Below are positions 37,410 to 48,417 of a stretch of 64,000 nucleotides of DNA, piece after piece. Origin of the DNA: Paenibacillus sp. CC-CFT747 (GTDB taxonomy: Bacteria > Bacillota > Bacilli > Paenibacillales > NBRC-103111); contig CP106741.1 of NCBI GenBank assembly GCA_030323305.1, positions 4,463,501-4,527,500 on the forward strand, read 5' to 3'. A model generated the notes under the pieces. It was not told where the DNA came from. It saw only the letters and a program-made list of their open reading frames with translations, and made no database searches. The first letter of the stretch is position 1. Each line of letters starts with the position of its first letter. The translations under genes and the position numbers were made by a program.

Positions 37410-37631
37410 ATGCTATACCCGTCGATCGACAAGCTTCTCGATAAAGTGGACAGCAAATATTCCTTGGTGGTGGCCGCGGCCAAAAGAGCCCGTCAGCTTC
37501 GCGAAGGAACCAAATCCGAAATCACCGAGCCCAAGTCTCATAAAATGGTGGGCGTTGCTTTGGAGGAGCTCTACCTGGACAACATCCACTACGAGAAAAT
37601 CCAAAGCCCGAACCAAGAAGGCTTGAAGTAA
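37410..37631 (+). CDS. rpoZ: RNA polymerase omega subunit
   Basis: Small subunit that assists assembly of the beta-prime subunit. MLYPSIDKLLDKVDSKYSLVV and ITEPKSHKMVGVALEEL are typical of Bacillus omega, with 73 residues. The ATG abuts the gmk stop (TGA at 37407-37409), implying translational coupling. A terminator follows 8 bases after the stop. Confidence 0.95.
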   Translation: MLYPSIDKLLDKVDSKYSLVVAAAKRARQLREGTKSEITEPKSHKMVGVALEELYLDNIHYEKIQSPNQEGLK

Positions 37632-37638
37632 GCATGCG

Positions 37639-37667
37639 ATAACAACCCGGCGGGTTGTTATTTTTTT
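37639..37667 (+). terminator. Terminator after rpoZ
   Basis: ATAACAACCC (37639-37648) / GGGTTGTTAT (37652-37661), 3-base loop, then a run of seven T or more. Confidence 0.85.
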
Positions 37668-37747
37668 CTAACCTGCCGGCTTTTGCCCCATTCAGGCAGC
37701 ACGGAGCGGCCTCGGATGATATTTTACAAGAGGACGGTGATTACCCA

Positions 37748-38964
37748 ATGAAAGGCAAAACGATTGTGCTTGGCGTTTGCGGAGGAATTGCAGCCTACAA
37801 GGCGGCCCAGCTGTGCAGCCGTCTGACACAGGCTGGGGCGGACGTCCGGGTCATCATGACCGAGTCGGCGGCCCAATTCATTACTCCTCTAACCCTTCAG
37901 ACGCTGACACGAAATCCCGTCATGATCGATACATTTGATGAGAAGGACCCAACGGTAGTCTCCCACATCGACCTGGCGGATCGGGCCGATGTTTTCGTCG
38001 TAGCCCCGGCGACCGCCAATCTATTGGCCAAAATGGCCCACGGAATCGCCGACGATATGCTGAGCACGACTCTGCTGGCAACGACCGCTCCGATTCTCGT
38101 CGCTCCGGCCATGAACGTTCATATGTACGAGCATCCGGCCGTCCAGCAGAATCTTAAGATTCTGTCCGAGCGGGGGTGCGCTTTGTCGAGCCGGGAGAAG
38201 GTCAGCTTGCCTGCGGGTACGTGGGCAAGGGACGGCTCGCGGAGCCGGAGGAGATTGCGGCGTCCATCGACAGGCTGTGGACCGACCGGACCCGGCTCGC
38301 TGGACGCAAGGTGCTCGTCACGGCTGGAGGCACCGTCGAACGGCTGGATCCGGTCCGTTATTTCACGAATGACTCCTCCGGCAAAATGGGCTATGCCATC
38401 GCGGAAGCCGCCCGGGATCTCGGAGCCGAGGTCACCCTGGTCAGCGCTAAAACTTCCATTCCTCTTCCCAGCGGCATGACGGTCGTGCAGGTACAGTCGG
38501 CGGAAGACATGTACCATGCCGTCATGGACCGGCTCGATACGATGGATCTGGTGTTCAAGTCGGCTGCAGTGGCGGATTACCGCCCGGCGGAAACGGCCCC
38601 GCAGAAGATCAAGAAATCGGAAGAGACGCTTACGGTTACTCTTGTGAAGAACCCCGATATTCTGGAAGCCATCGGCCGGAGAAAAACCGGTCAGTTCGTC
38701 GTAGGCTTTGCTGCCGAAACGGAGAATCTGGAAGAGCATGCTCTCCGCAAACTAAATCGTAAGAATTGCGATCTGATTGTGGCAAACGATGTGTCTGTGG
38801 AGGGGGCCGGGTTCGGAACCGATACGAATATCGTCCGTGTGTACGACAAGGACGGGCTGGTGGAAGCGATGCCCTTGATGAGCAAGAAGGAAGTGGCCGG
38901 CCGGCTTCTCCGGCTGGCCGCCGAACGAATGACCCGGCAGAGGGTGAGCCCGGATGTTCGCTAA
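37748..38964 (+). CDS. coaBC: CoaBC bifunctional pantothenate-pathway enzyme (frameshifted in this sequence)
   Basis: Joins cysteine to phosphopantothenate (CoaB) and decarboxylates the product (CoaC) in coenzyme A synthesis. The CoaC half has LGVCGGIAAYKA, LAPATANLLAK-like and APAMNVHMYEHPA, with the active-site Cys in LACGYVGKGRL. The CoaB half has VTAGGTVERLDPVRYFTN. The G-run at 38172-38176 lacks one base; restoring it joins ILSERG to VRFVEPGEGQ. An upstream frame start is ignored in favour of ATG 37748. The stop overlaps priA by 11 bases. Confidence 0.93.
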
Positions 38965-41553
38965 AGTCATCGTCGACGTTCCGGCCAAGCAGACCAACCG
39001 GCCGTTCGACTATACCGTACCCGATTCCCTGTCTCCCTGGATCGAGGTGGGGAGCCGGGTGGGGGTGCCGTTCGGACCGCGGATTCTTCAAGGCTTTGTC
39101 GTCGGGCTGTCGGACCGCACGGACCTCAGCCCGAAGAAGCTCAAGCCGGTGGATCATGTGATGGATCTGTATCCCCCTTACCCCCGAGCTCGTGGAGCTG
39201 GCACATTGGATGAGCCGCACCTATTTATGCCATGAGCTCTCCGCTCTGCAGGCGATGGTGCCGGCCGCCCTCAAAGCCAAATACGAGCGGTACATAACGG
39301 TAAATGAAGAGGAAGACGCCAATCCGTGGCATGTGACGGTCTCGGGTCAGGATGAAATCGTCCGCTATATCAAAGAAAAGGAAGCGTTCCGCTGGACTCC
39401 CTGTTGCAGCGGTTTCCCCAAGAAAGCATGTGGATCAAAGAGCAGATCCGCAGCGGGGTGCTGAATGAAAGCCAAACGATCAAGAACCGGGTTTCCAAGA
39501 AGAAGGCCTTGACGCTTTTCCTCCCGAACCCGTAAGCCAGCTGGAGGTCTATCGCGAACTCGTGCCGCCGAATGCCAAGAGGCAGCGGGAGGTGCTTGAT
39601 TTTCTGCTCCAGAACCCGGAGCCGATCCGATTAACCGAAGTGATGCTTAAGCTTAACGTTGGGGCGGGAACGGTTAAGGGACTGGCTGATAAAGGCTGGG
39701 TCGAGCTGAAGGAGGTGGAGGTTCTGCGGGACCCGTACGCCCAGCGGAACTTCCCCGCACTTCGCCGCTGCCGCTGACGGAGGAGCAGAAACGCGTGTTC
39801 GAGCCTGTCCGTCAGGCGGTGATTGATTCGAAGCACGAGGTCTTTCTTCTTCATGGGGTAACGGGAAGCGGTAAGACAGAAGTCTACCTTCAGGCTATTC
39901 AGCAGTGCCTGGACCTCGGCAAAGAGGCGATCGTGCTGGTTCCGGAGATCGCCCTGACCCCCAGATGGTCGAGCGGTTCAAAGGCCGCTTCGGTGACGAG
40001 GTTGCCGTTCTCCACAGCCGGTTGTCCACCGGGGAACGGTTCGATGAATGGCGAAAAATTTCCATGAAGCAGGTCAGGGTCGTCATCGGAGCGCGTTCGG
40101 CGATCTTTGCTCCTTTCACAAAGCTTGGGCTGATCATCATTGACGAGGAGCATGAATCGTCCTATAAGCAGGAGGAGAGTCCAAAATATCACGCTCGTGA
40201 GGTGGCGATTGAAAGAGCTAAGGCTCACGGCGCTTCCGTGCTTCTCGGGTCTGCTACGCCCTCTCTGGAAAGCTTCTACCGGACTCTCGAAAAGGAGCCG
40301 GTGGCGGCTGGTGCCTCGGCTGCCTCGCGCTTCGCTTCCAGCTGGGCGTCGTCTCCGGTTCCCCGTCAGGGCTCTTTCTTTGAGGAAAAAGAACCGCCTC
40401 CCGAGCCGGAGAAGCCGTTTACCCTCCTGACCATGCGCCAGCGGGTAGAGAATCGTCCGCTCCCTCCTGTCCGCATAGTGGACATGCGGGATGAGCTGAA
40501 GGACGGGAACCGCTCCATGTTCAGCCGGCCCCTTCATGCGGCGATAGCCGAACGTCTCCGCCGCAAGGAGCAGTCGGTTCTTCTCCTTAACCGCCGCGGA
40601 TACTCCACTTTCGTCATGTGCCGGACGTGCGGTTATACCCTGCAGTGCCCCCACTGCGATATAGCCCTGACCTACCACCAGAGTACCCGTATGGTCCGCT
40701 GTCATTACTGCGGGCATGCCGAGCGGCAGGTAACGTCTTGTCCGAGCTGCGACAGTGATCACATCCGTTATTTCGGCACCGGCACGCAGAGGGTGGAGGA
40801 GGAGCTCGGCAAGCTCTTCCCCGGGATCCGGGTGATTCGCATGGATGTCGACACGACGAGCGAGAAGGGCTCCCACGAGAAGTGGTTAACGATGTTTCGG
40901 GAACGCAAGGCGGATGTGCTGCTAGGGACCCAGATGGTTGCCAAAGGGCTGGATTTTCCCGATGTTACGCTGGTTGGGGTTATTGCGGCCGATACCGTGC
41001 TTAATCTTCCGGATTTCCGGGCGGGGGAGAGAACGTTTCAGCTCTTGACGCAGGTAGCGGGACGGGCGGGGAGGCATCAGCTGCCCGGGGAGGTCTACGT
41101 GCAGACCTACACCCCCGAGCATTACAGCATCATCAATGCCGCCCAGCACGATTATGACGGGTTTATCCGCACCGAGCTGGAGACAAGGTTGGCCTGCGGG
41201 TATCCGCCCTACTGCCGGCTCATTCTGCTTACCTTGTCCCACGAGGAAATCCCTTTTCTGGTCCGCGCCTCCGAATCGCTCGTCAAGCGGCTTAAGGACT
41301 TGGCCGGACAGGCCGGCCTGCTGGTTTCGGCTCTTTCGGAGAGCGGAGGTGCCGAAGGGATGGAGGTTCTCGGCCCGGTTGCCTCCCCCATCCCGCGGAT
41401 TAAGGATCGCTACCGGTTCCGCTGCATGGTAAAATACAAGGGGGGCAGGAGGTTTCCGAGCTTGTCGGGAAGGCCGTAGCCGCGTTTGACGAGATGTGCC
41501 GCCAGGAAGGGCTGCAAATCAGCGTCGACGTCGATCCCCAGCTTTTGATGTAA
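38954..41553 (+). CDS. priA: Primosomal replication restart helicase PriA (six frameshifts in this sequence)
   Basis: Reloads the replisome at collapsed forks. Opening FAKVIVDVPAKQTNRPFDYTV is the DNA-binding domain. The helicase core has HGVTGSGKTEVY (Walker A) and IIDEEHESSYKQEE. Zinc-binding cysteines follow (CRTCGYTLQCPHCD, RCHYCGHAE, CPSCDSD). Breaks lie at about 39173-39177, 39391-39395, 39509-39513, 39753-39756, 39958-39962 and 41440-41445, most in C or G runs. The final correction gives KYKGGQEVSELVGK and stop 41553. All domains are present in order, so I call one intact gene of about 867 codons damaged by sequence errors. Confidence 0.9.
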
Positions 41554-41643
41554 ACGTGTGTGAAAGTAACGCAGCAGCGAATATAATGCCGATAGGTCCT
41601 GCTTTGGCAGGCCGTCGAATCGAATAAAGGATGGTGCTGCCTC

Positions 41644-42126
41644 ATGGCGATTAGAATGATTGTGAAAGACCCGGATCCGGTGCTGAGGGAGAAAGCGAAG
41701 CCGGTACCGAAAATGACCCCCAACATCCAGAAGCTTCTCGATGATATGGCCGATACGATGTACGATGCGCCTGGTGTGGGGCTGGCCGCTCCGCAGATCG
41801 GCATTCTGAAGAGAGTGATCGTGATGGACGTAGGAGATGAGCACGGGCTGATTCATCTCGTTAACCCGGAGATCATTTCGAAGGACGGCGAGCAATTGGG
41901 GCCGGAAGGCTGCTTGAGCATTCCGGGGCTGACCGGCGATGTCCGCCGCGCCCAAACGGTTACCGTAAAAGGATGGAACCGCGAAGGGGAGGAAATCGTC
42001 ATTGAAGGAACGGACCTGCTCGCCCGCTGCATCCAGCATGAGGTGGATCACCTGAACGGAGTCCTGTTCACTGATGTGGCGGAGTCTGTCTACCGGGACG
42101 ATCAAAGGGAAAGAGAAGAACGATGA
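41644..42126 (+). CDS. def: Peptide deformylase
   Basis: Removes the formyl group from nascent chains with a bound Fe2+ or similar metal. The three family motifs are present: GVGLAAPQIG, EGCLSIPG (metal Cys) and QHEVDHLNG (metal His pair and catalytic Glu). It has 160 residues. It overlaps fmt by 4 bases (ATGA), coupling formylation and deformylation enzymes. Confidence 0.96.
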   Translation: MAIRMIVKDPDPVLREKAKPVPKMTPNIQKLLDDMADTMYDAPGVGLAAPQIGILKRVIVMDVGDEHGLIHLVNPEIISKDGEQLGPEGCLSIPGLTGDVRRAQTVTVKGWNREGEEIVIEGTDLLARCIQHEVDHLNGVLFTDVAESVYRDDQREREER

Positions 42127-43073
42127 ACATCTTATTTATGGGAACGCCCGACTTCGCCGTTCCCTCTCTGCGCATGCTAATGGAGGAAGGGTACAACGTA
42201 ATCGCAGTCGTTACCCAGCCCGACCGGCCCAAAGGGAGGAAAAGGGTACTCACGCCTCCACCCGTGAAGGTGGAGGCGGAGCGTTACGGTCTTCCGGTGC
42301 TGCAGCCCGAGCGGCTCCGGCGCGAGCCGGAGGCCGTAGCGGAAATCGCGGCCCTTAAACCGGATTTGATAGTTACGGCCGCTTTCGGCCAGATTTTGCC
42401 GAAGGATGTCCTCGATCTGCCGAAGCACGGCTGTATCAATGTCCACGGGTCGCTGCTTCCGAAATACCGGGGCGGCGCCCCGATTCAGCATGCCGTTCTG
42501 AACGGAGAGAAGGAAACCGGGGTTACGATCATGTACATGGCCGAAGGCCTGGACACCGGAGACATGCTGAGCCGGGTGGCCATCCCGATAACCGAGGAGG
42601 ATACGACCGGGACCTTGTTCGAGAAGCTGAGCCTATCCGGCGCGGACCTGCTGAAGGCTACCTTGCCCGATCTATTGGCCGGTAAAATTACTCCCGTTCC
42701 CCAGAAGGAAGAGGAGGCCACCTACGCACCTAACATCAAGCGGGAGGACGAGCGGCTGGATTGGACACGGTCCGCGGAAGAGCTGTTCAACCAGGTCCGG
42801 GGACTGAATCCGTGGCCGGTGGCTTTTACGTTGTGGAATGGTGAAGTATTTAAGGTATGGTCCTCCCGTAAGTCGGAAACAAAACCATCTCCTAAGCAGG
42901 CCGAAGCCGAGCCGGGAACCGTACTGAAGGCCGAAGGCGGCGGAATCGAAGTGCTGACAGGAGACGGAATCCTGGTGCTGACGGAGATTCAGCCGGCCGG
43001 AAAGAAAGCGATGGATGCCGCTACCTTTAACCGGGGAAGCGGAATTGCGGCGGGAACGGTGCTTGGACGATAA
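42123..43073 (+). CDS. fmt: Methionyl-tRNA formyltransferase
   Basis: Formylates initiator Met-tRNA using 10-formyl-THF. MNILFMGTPDFAVPSL, the catalytic block INVHGSLLPKYRGGAPIQHA with HGSLLP, and ETGVTIMYMAEGLDTGD are diagnostic. The C-terminal OB-fold (FNQVRGLNPWPVAFT onward) is complete. 316 residues. A GAAAGAGAAG site lies inside def. Confidence 0.96.
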   Translation: MNILFMGTPDFAVPSLRMLMEEGYNVIAVVTQPDRPKGRKRVLTPPPVKVEAERYGLPVLQPERLRREPEAVAEIAALKPDLIVTAAFGQILPKDVLDLPKHGCINVHGSLLPKYRGGAPIQHAVLNGEKETGVTIMYMAEGLDTGDMLSRVAIPITEEDTTGTLFEKLSLSGADLLKATLPDLLAGKITPVPQKEEEATYAPNIKREDERLDWTRSAEELFNQVRGLNPWPVAFTLWNGEVFKVWSSRKSETKPSPKQAEAEPGTVLKAEGGGIEVLTGDGILVLTEIQPAGKKAMDAATFNRGSGIAAGTVLGR

Positions 43074-43097
43074 ACCAACCAGAGGGAGGAAAGGTTC

Positions 43098-44491
43098 ATG
43101 AGAAAGAGCCCGGAGAAGCCCGGACGCCAGATAGGAGCCCGAGAGCTCGCCATGGACATCCTGACCCGCGTAGATCAGGACAAGTCCTACAGCAACCTCC
43201 TGTTGAATCAGATGCTGCAGAAGCATAAGCTCGAGCGGGTGGAGGCCGGGCTCGTTACGGAGCTCGTCTACGGAACCATCCAGCGGAGGAACACGATCGA
43301 TTACGGGCTCGGCCAGGCGGTCAAGAGAGGGCTGGACAAGCTAGAGCCGTGGGTGAGGAATCTCCTTCGGCTCAGCTTTTACCAGCTTTATTATTTAGAA
43401 CGAATTCCGGCGCATGCGGCTGTCCATGAAGCGGTGGAAATCGCCAAGCGGAGAGGGCATTCCGGTATCTCGGGGATGGTAAACGGGGTCCTGCGGACTC
43501 TTCAGCGCCAGAACGACCTCTTGGCCCTTCCCGATGACCTTCCTCCGATCCAGCGGATTGCCCTGGAGCACTCTCACCCGGAATGGATGGTAGCCCGGTG
43601 GTTCTACCGGTACGGGGAAGAAGCCGCGCAAAGGATATGCGAAGCGAACAATGAACGTCCCCACCCAAGTGTGCGGGTCAACCGGCTTAAGCACGACCGG
43701 GGAGAAATGCTGATTCGCCTGTTTGAGGCGGGCTATTCGGCACAAGCTTCCCCGCTCGCCCCCACCGGAATCCTCCTCGAGAACGGAGGAAACCTGGCTC
43801 AAACCGAATGGTACCGGAATGGGGAGATTTCCATACAAGACGAAAGTTCCATGCTGGTAGCCGAGGCGGTCCGTCCGGAGCCGGGCATGCGGGTTCTGGA
43901 CTGCTGTGCCGCTCCAGGAGGCAAAACGACCCACATGGCCGAGCTCATGGACGGCAAGGGGAGGTTATCGCCTGCGACGTTCATGAGCACAAGGAAAAGC
44001 TGATTGCAGAACAGGCGGGCCGGCTTGGGCTTGACATCATTCGGACAGTCGTAAGCGATGCAAGAGAGCTGGCGCAGCGCTTCGAACCGGCTTCCTTCGA
44101 CCGGATCTTGCTCGATGCCCCATGCTCGGGCCTGGGGGTGATCCGCCGCAAGCCGGATCTGAAATGGGCGAAGGAAGAGAAGGAAATTGCCGAGATCGCC
44201 CAAGTGCAGCATTCGCTGCTGGAGGCCGTCCACGGTCTTCTGAAGCCGGACGGCGTTCTGGTGTACAGCACCTGTACGACCGAACGGGAGGAGAACGGAG
44301 GAATGATCGAACGCTTCCTTTGGGAGCATGAGGAGTTCGAACGAATCCCTTTTCCGGAGGAGCTTCTGAAGGGAACCACCCTTGAAGAAGAGGCGCGGGA
44401 AGGAATGGTTCAAATTCTGCCGTATCACTTCGGTTCGGACGGCTTTTTTATCGCGCGCCTGCGCAAACGAAAGTCCGATGTGTTAAACTAG
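43098..44491 (+). CDS. rsmB: 16S rRNA (cytosine-967-C5) methyltransferase (frameshifted in this sequence)
   Basis: Methylates C967 of 16S rRNA. The N-terminal NusB-like domain (ARELAMDILTRVDQDKSYSN) is followed by the SAM-binding MRVLDCCAAPGGKTTHMAE, LDAPCSGLGVIRRKPDLKW with motif IV Cys, and the catalytic YSTCTTEREENG. The G-run at 43958-43961 lacks one base; restoring it changes GRLSPATFMS to GEVIACDVHEHKEKL and unites the halves. An AGGAAAGG site precedes ATG 43098. Confidence 0.93.
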
Positions 44492-44534
44492 ACAGGATAA
44501 GCTACAATATAAGAAAAAACAGGTTGTGATAAGA

Positions 44535-45587
44535 GTGAAACCGTTCATCTATGATCTAACATACGAAGACTGGCAGGAATGGGTCCGTGCCAATAAAGAG
44601 CCCGGGTTCCGAGCCGGACAAATATTCGACTGGCTGTATGTCAAACGAATCGGAAGCTTTGAGGAAATGACGAACCTTCCCAAGAGCTTGAGGGACAAGC
44701 TGGCGGAACAGTTCGTCTTCGTCACGCTTACGGAGGTCGCCCGTCACGAATCCAAGGACGGCACCGTCAAATTTCTGTTTGAGCTTCAGGACAAGAACGC
44801 GATCGAAACGGTCATTATGAAACATAATTACGGGAACAGCGTATGTGTTACGACACAGGTCGGCTGCCGTGTGGGCTGCACCTTCTGCGCCTCTACGTTG
44901 GGAGGGCTTAAGAGGGACCTGGCTCCGGGCGAAATCATCGCGCAGGTGGTAACGGCGCAGAAGCTGCTGGATGCCTCCGGAGAGCGGGTAAGCAGCATTG
45001 TCATCATGGGCATCGGGGAACCGTTCGAGAACTACGACGCCATGATGAAGTTCCTGAAGGTGATGGTCCACGAGAAGGGGCTGAACATCGGGCAGCGGCA
45101 CATCACCGTTTCGACAAGCGGGATTGTTCCGAACATTTACCGCTTTGCCGATGAGGATACCCAGATTAACCTGGCGATTTCGATTCACGCTCCGAATGAC
45201 GCACTGCGGTCCAAGCTGATGCCGGTGAACCGGAGGTTTCCTTTTGCCGATCTGATTGAGGCCTGCAAGTACTACGTGGAGAAGACCGGCCGCCGGCTTA
45301 CCTTCGAATATGCTCTTATGGGCGGGGTAAATGACAAGCCGGAGCATGCGGAGGAGCTCGCCAAGGTGCTGAAGGAACACATCCCGCTCTGCCACGTTAA
45401 CTTGATCCCGGTCAATTTTGTTATGGAACGGGATTACGTACGGACCGAACGGGACGACATTTTTACATTCCAAAGAATATTAGAGAGAAACAAAATTAAC
45501 GCAACCATACGCAGGGAGCACGGAAGTGATATAGCAGCGGCGTGCGGACAGCTTCGCGCGAAGCATATGGAGTCGGGTAAGAGGTGA
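44535..45587 (+). CDS. rlmN: 23S rRNA A2503 / tRNA A37 methyltransferase RlmN
   Basis: Radical SAM enzyme making 2-methyladenosine in 23S rRNA and tRNA. The CxxxCxxC cluster ligands are in CRVGCTFCAS. GIGEPFENYDAMM, the SIHAPNDALRSKLMP block and the mechanistic Cys near the C-terminus (IAAACGQLRA) are present. I prefer GTG 44535 (GGTTGTGAT upstream) over in-frame GTG 44526; the choice changes three residues. Confidence 0.95.
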   Translation: MKPFIYDLTYEDWQEWVRANKEPGFRAGQIFDWLYVKRIGSFEEMTNLPKSLRDKLAEQFVFVTLTEVARHESKDGTVKFLFELQDKNAIETVIMKHNYGNSVCVTTQVGCRVGCTFCASTLGGLKRDLAPGEIIAQVVTAQKLLDASGERVSSIVIMGIGEPFENYDAMMKFLKVMVHEKGLNIGQRHITVSTSGIVPNIYRFADEDTQINLAISIHAPNDALRSKLMPVNRRFPFADLIEACKYYVEKTGRRLTFEYALMGGVNDKPEHAEELAKVLKEHIPLCHVNLIPVNFVMERDYVRTERDDIFTFQRILERNKINATIRREHGSDIAAACGQLRAKHMESGKR

Positions 45588-45592
45588 GTTGG

Positions 45593-46348
45593 ATGATAAC
45601 AGCCAGTAGAACCGATGTCGGCAGGGTACGTCCGGTCAATGAAGACCGGGCGTATGCCCAGTCCGACCTAAACGGCTTTGCTCTGGCTCTGGTGGCGGAC
45701 GGCATGGGAGGACATCAGGCCGGAGACATCGCGAGCCAAATGACGATTGATCTTATGCGGGAAGGGATGGAAGGGCTTCATTCCGGGATGACACCCGAAG
45801 AGAGGGCAGAATTAATCCGCTATGCGGTCCTCGCCACGAACCGCAAAGTGTTCGAATTCGCGGACGGCCGGGACCAATTCCAGGGAATGGGAACCACTCT
45901 CCTTGTAGCGGTGGCGGATCCCGCCCGGATCACTTTGGGGCATGTCGGCGATAGCCGGGCCTATCTATGCCGCAGCAGCCGGATGGTCCAGCTGACCGAA
46001 GATCACACTCTCGTTAACGCCTTAATCAAGTCCGGCCAGATTACCCCGGAAGAAGCCGAGCATCATCCGCGGCGAAATATGATTGTCCGGGCCCTCGGCA
46101 CGGAAGCCACCTTAGAAGTCGATATTCTGCACCACGAGTGGGCGGAAGGAGATATTCTCCTTTTGTGCAGCGACGGGCTTAGCGGACTTGTGAACGACAG
46201 GCGGATTTGCGACATTCTTAACGGAGCGGGATCCTTGAAGGAGAAGGCCGACCAATTGATACATAGTGCTCTGGAAGCAGGCGGGGATGACAACATAACC
46301 GCGGTTCTTGTTTCCAACGAACCCGGCGACAGTGATAAAAAGAGGTGA
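45593..46348 (+). CDS. prpC: PP2C-type Ser/Thr phosphatase PrpC
   Basis: Reverses PrkC phosphorylation. PP2C metal-binding motifs are DVGRVRPVNEDRAY, LVADGMGGHQAGD, GHVGDSRAYL, CSDGLSG and GGDDNITAV. ATG 45593 is chosen because AGAGGTGA lies just upstream within the end of rlmN; GTG 45584 is an alternative. The kinase gene begins 6 bases after the stop. Confidence 0.95.
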   Translation: MITASRTDVGRVRPVNEDRAYAQSDLNGFALALVADGMGGHQAGDIASQMTIDLMREGMEGLHSGMTPEERAELIRYAVLATNRKVFEFADGRDQFQGMGTTLLVAVADPARITLGHVGDSRAYLCRSSRMVQLTEDHTLVNALIKSGQITPEEAEHHPRRNMIVRALGTEATLEVDILHHEWAEGDILLLCSDGLSGLVNDRRICDILNGAGSLKEKADQLIHSALEAGGDDNITAVLVSNEPGDSDKKR

Positions 46349-46354
46349 TGATTA

Positions 46355-48415
46355 GTGATCGGTCAGGTACTTGGCGGAAGGTATGAAATCCTTGATCGAA
46401 TCGGCGGGGGAGGCATGGCGCTTGTCTACAAGGCGCGTGACATCCTGTTGAACCGAAAAGTGGCCGTCAAGGTGCTTCGTTCCCAGTTCGTTCACGACGA
46501 AGAGTTTATCCACCGGTTTCGCCGGGAAGCCCAGTCGGCAGCCGCACTTTCACACCCTAATGTGGTAAGCATATACGATGTGGGCCAGAAGGACGAAACC
46601 CATTATATTGTTATGGAATACGTGGAAGGCCAGACCTTGAATGACTTGATTAAAGAAAAAGCCCCTCTTCAAGTAGAGGAAGCCATACATATTGCATCCC
46701 AGATTTGCGATGCTCTCGAGCATGCGCACAGCAATCAGATCGTTCATCGGGATATCAAGCCCCATAATATCCTGCTGGGCCGCAACGGCCGCGTAAAAGT
46801 AACGGACTTCGGCATTGCCCGGGCGGGGACCTCCTCAAGCATTACCCAGACGGGCTCGGTGCTGGGCTCCGTGCATTACTTCTCTCCCGAGCATGCCAAA
46901 GGAACGGCCGCAGGGGCCAAGTCCGATCTTTATTCGCTTGGCATCGTGCTCTACCAGATGCTGACGGGAAAGCTTCCCTTCTCCGGCGACAGCCCGGTCA
47001 GTGTAGCTTTGAAGCACCTGCAGGAGGATGTGGAAGAGCCGAGGAAGGTTAATCCCCTCATTCCGCAAAGCGTCGAGAACATCATCCTTAAGGCGATGCG
47101 AAAAAATCCCGAAAACCGGTACCAGTCCGCTCATGAAATGCTGATGGACCTGGAAACATGCTTGAAGCCGGAGCGGCGAAACGAGCCCAAGCTTGCTTTT
47201 GACGAGGACGAAGATGATGAGGAGAGAACGAGGGTCGTCCCGGCCATTCGACCTGATCGGGGCAAGGGAGAGGCCGCTGCTTCCGCTCCGCGTGCCGTCG
47301 AGAAGAAGAAAAGACGATGGGTCAAACCGACGGTTTGGACGGCCGTTCTGCTGGTTCTCATCATCGGCTTATGGGTCACGGCCAAAGCGATGCAGGGGTC
47401 CATCTTCATTCAGGATGTGGCCATTCCGAACGTGGAGAAGAAGCCGCTGGCCGAAGCCCAGAACGAATTGGCCAAAGCCGAGCTGAAGTCGGAAGTCCAT
47501 GAGGAATTCGATCCCGGCGTGGAGAAGGGCTATGTCATCCGCCAGATGCCGTCCGGCATGAAGGTGAAGCCCGGCTACACGGTTAAGCTGTTCGTAAGCA
47601 AGGGCGTGGAGATGCAGACCATGAACGGGTACATCGGGAAATCCTTCAACGAAGCCCATGATGCGCTGATCAACAGCGGATTGAAAGAAGAGCAGATTGC
47701 CCGGACGGATGAATTCTCGGATCAGCCGGAGGGAACGGTTATCAAGCAGTCTCCTAATCCTAACGATCCCTATGATCCGACCAAGGTAAGCATCGCCTTA
47801 ACGGTAAGCAAGGGCAAAGAAAGTGCTTCCATGCCCGATCTGATCGGCCAGACGCTGACCCAGGCTACAGCCCGCTTAACGGCGGCCAAGCTTAAGGTTG
47901 CCCAGGAGAACATTATTTATAAGCCGAGCTTCCAGCAGCCGAAGGGCAAAATTTACGATCAGTTCCCTTACAAGCCTGGTGATTCGGTTGACCAGGGAGC
48001 GAAGGACATCGTCCTTTATGTCTCGACCGGCATGCCGGAAAATGCCGGGGAGTATGTCTTCAGCGTTCCGGCCTCTCCAGCCTCGGAAGGAAAACCGTCT
48101 ATTGTGCGGATTGTCGTCAGCGACGCAAAGGCGGATAACGCGGAATTTGCCACCAAGTCCATCTCCAAGCAGGAAATTTTTAATATTCCGATCATTGTAA
48201 CGGCCGACAAACCGGCGACCATTCAAATTTTCCGGGACAATGCCTTAATCGATACGAAGACGTTCACCTATAAGGACTATACCGATGCCCAAGCCCGTCC
48301 GTCCTCTACTCCGACTCCTTCCCCATCCGGAAGCCCGGCTCCATCCGGGTCTCCGGCAGCGAGTCCCGGGGCTTCGGGAAAAAGCCCATCCCCTTCCCCG
48401 TCAGGAGGTAGGTAG
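46355..48415 (+). CDS. prkC: PASTA-domain Ser/Thr kinase PrkC
   Basis: Membrane receptor kinase that senses peptidoglycan fragments and controls growth, wall metabolism and germination. The cytosolic kinase domain has IGGGGMALVYKA, VAVKVL, HRDIKPHN and DFGIAR. A single membrane helix (WTAVLLVLIIGLWVTAKAM) follows a basic KKKRRW stretch. Three extracellular PASTA repeats come next, starting at about IPNVEKKPLAEAQNELAKA. An extra beta-rich segment ends in a Pro/Ser/Gly low-complexity tail of about 45 residues. GTG 46355 has AGAGGTGATG. The next gene, rsgA, is a known kinase substrate in B. subtilis. Confidence 0.95.
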   Translation: MIGQVLGGRYEILDRIGGGGMALVYKARDILLNRKVAVKVLRSQFVHDEEFIHRFRREAQSAAALSHPNVVSIYDVGQKDETHYIVMEYVEGQTLNDLIKEKAPLQVEEAIHIASQICDALEHAHSNQIVHRDIKPHNILLGRNGRVKVTDFGIARAGTSSSITQTGSVLGSVHYFSPEHAKGTAAGAKSDLYSLGIVLYQMLTGKLPFSGDSPVSVALKHLQEDVEEPRKVNPLIPQSVENIILKAMRKNPENRYQSAHEMLMDLETCLKPERRNEPKLAFDEDEDDEERTRVVPAIRPDRGKGEAAASAPRAVEKKKRRWVKPTVWTAVLLVLIIGLWVTAKAMQGSIFIQDVAIPNVEKKPLAEAQNELAKAELKSEVHEEFDPGVEKGYVIRQMPSGMKVKPGYTVKLFVSKGVEMQTMNGYIGKSFNEAHDALINSGLKEEQIARTDEFSDQPEGTVIKQSPNPNDPYDPTKVSIALTVSKGKESASMPDLIGQTLTQATARLTAAKLKVAQENIIYKPSFQQPKGKIYDQFPYKPGDSVDQGAKDIVLYVSTGMPENAGEYVFSVPASPASEGKPSIVRIVVSDAKADNAEFATKSISKQEIFNIPIIVTADKPATIQIFRDNALIDTKTFTYKDYTDAQARPSSTPTPSPSGSPAPSGSPAASPGASGKSPSPSPSGGR

Positions 48416-48417
48416 GT

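Noticed and set aside
38954..41553. priA as a decayed pseudogene, or programmed frameshifting.
   Set aside because: Six breaks in mostly unrelated homopolymer runs, all domains intact and in order, an essential-type gene, and the same error type in other essential genes. No slippery heptamer with stimulatory structure is seen.
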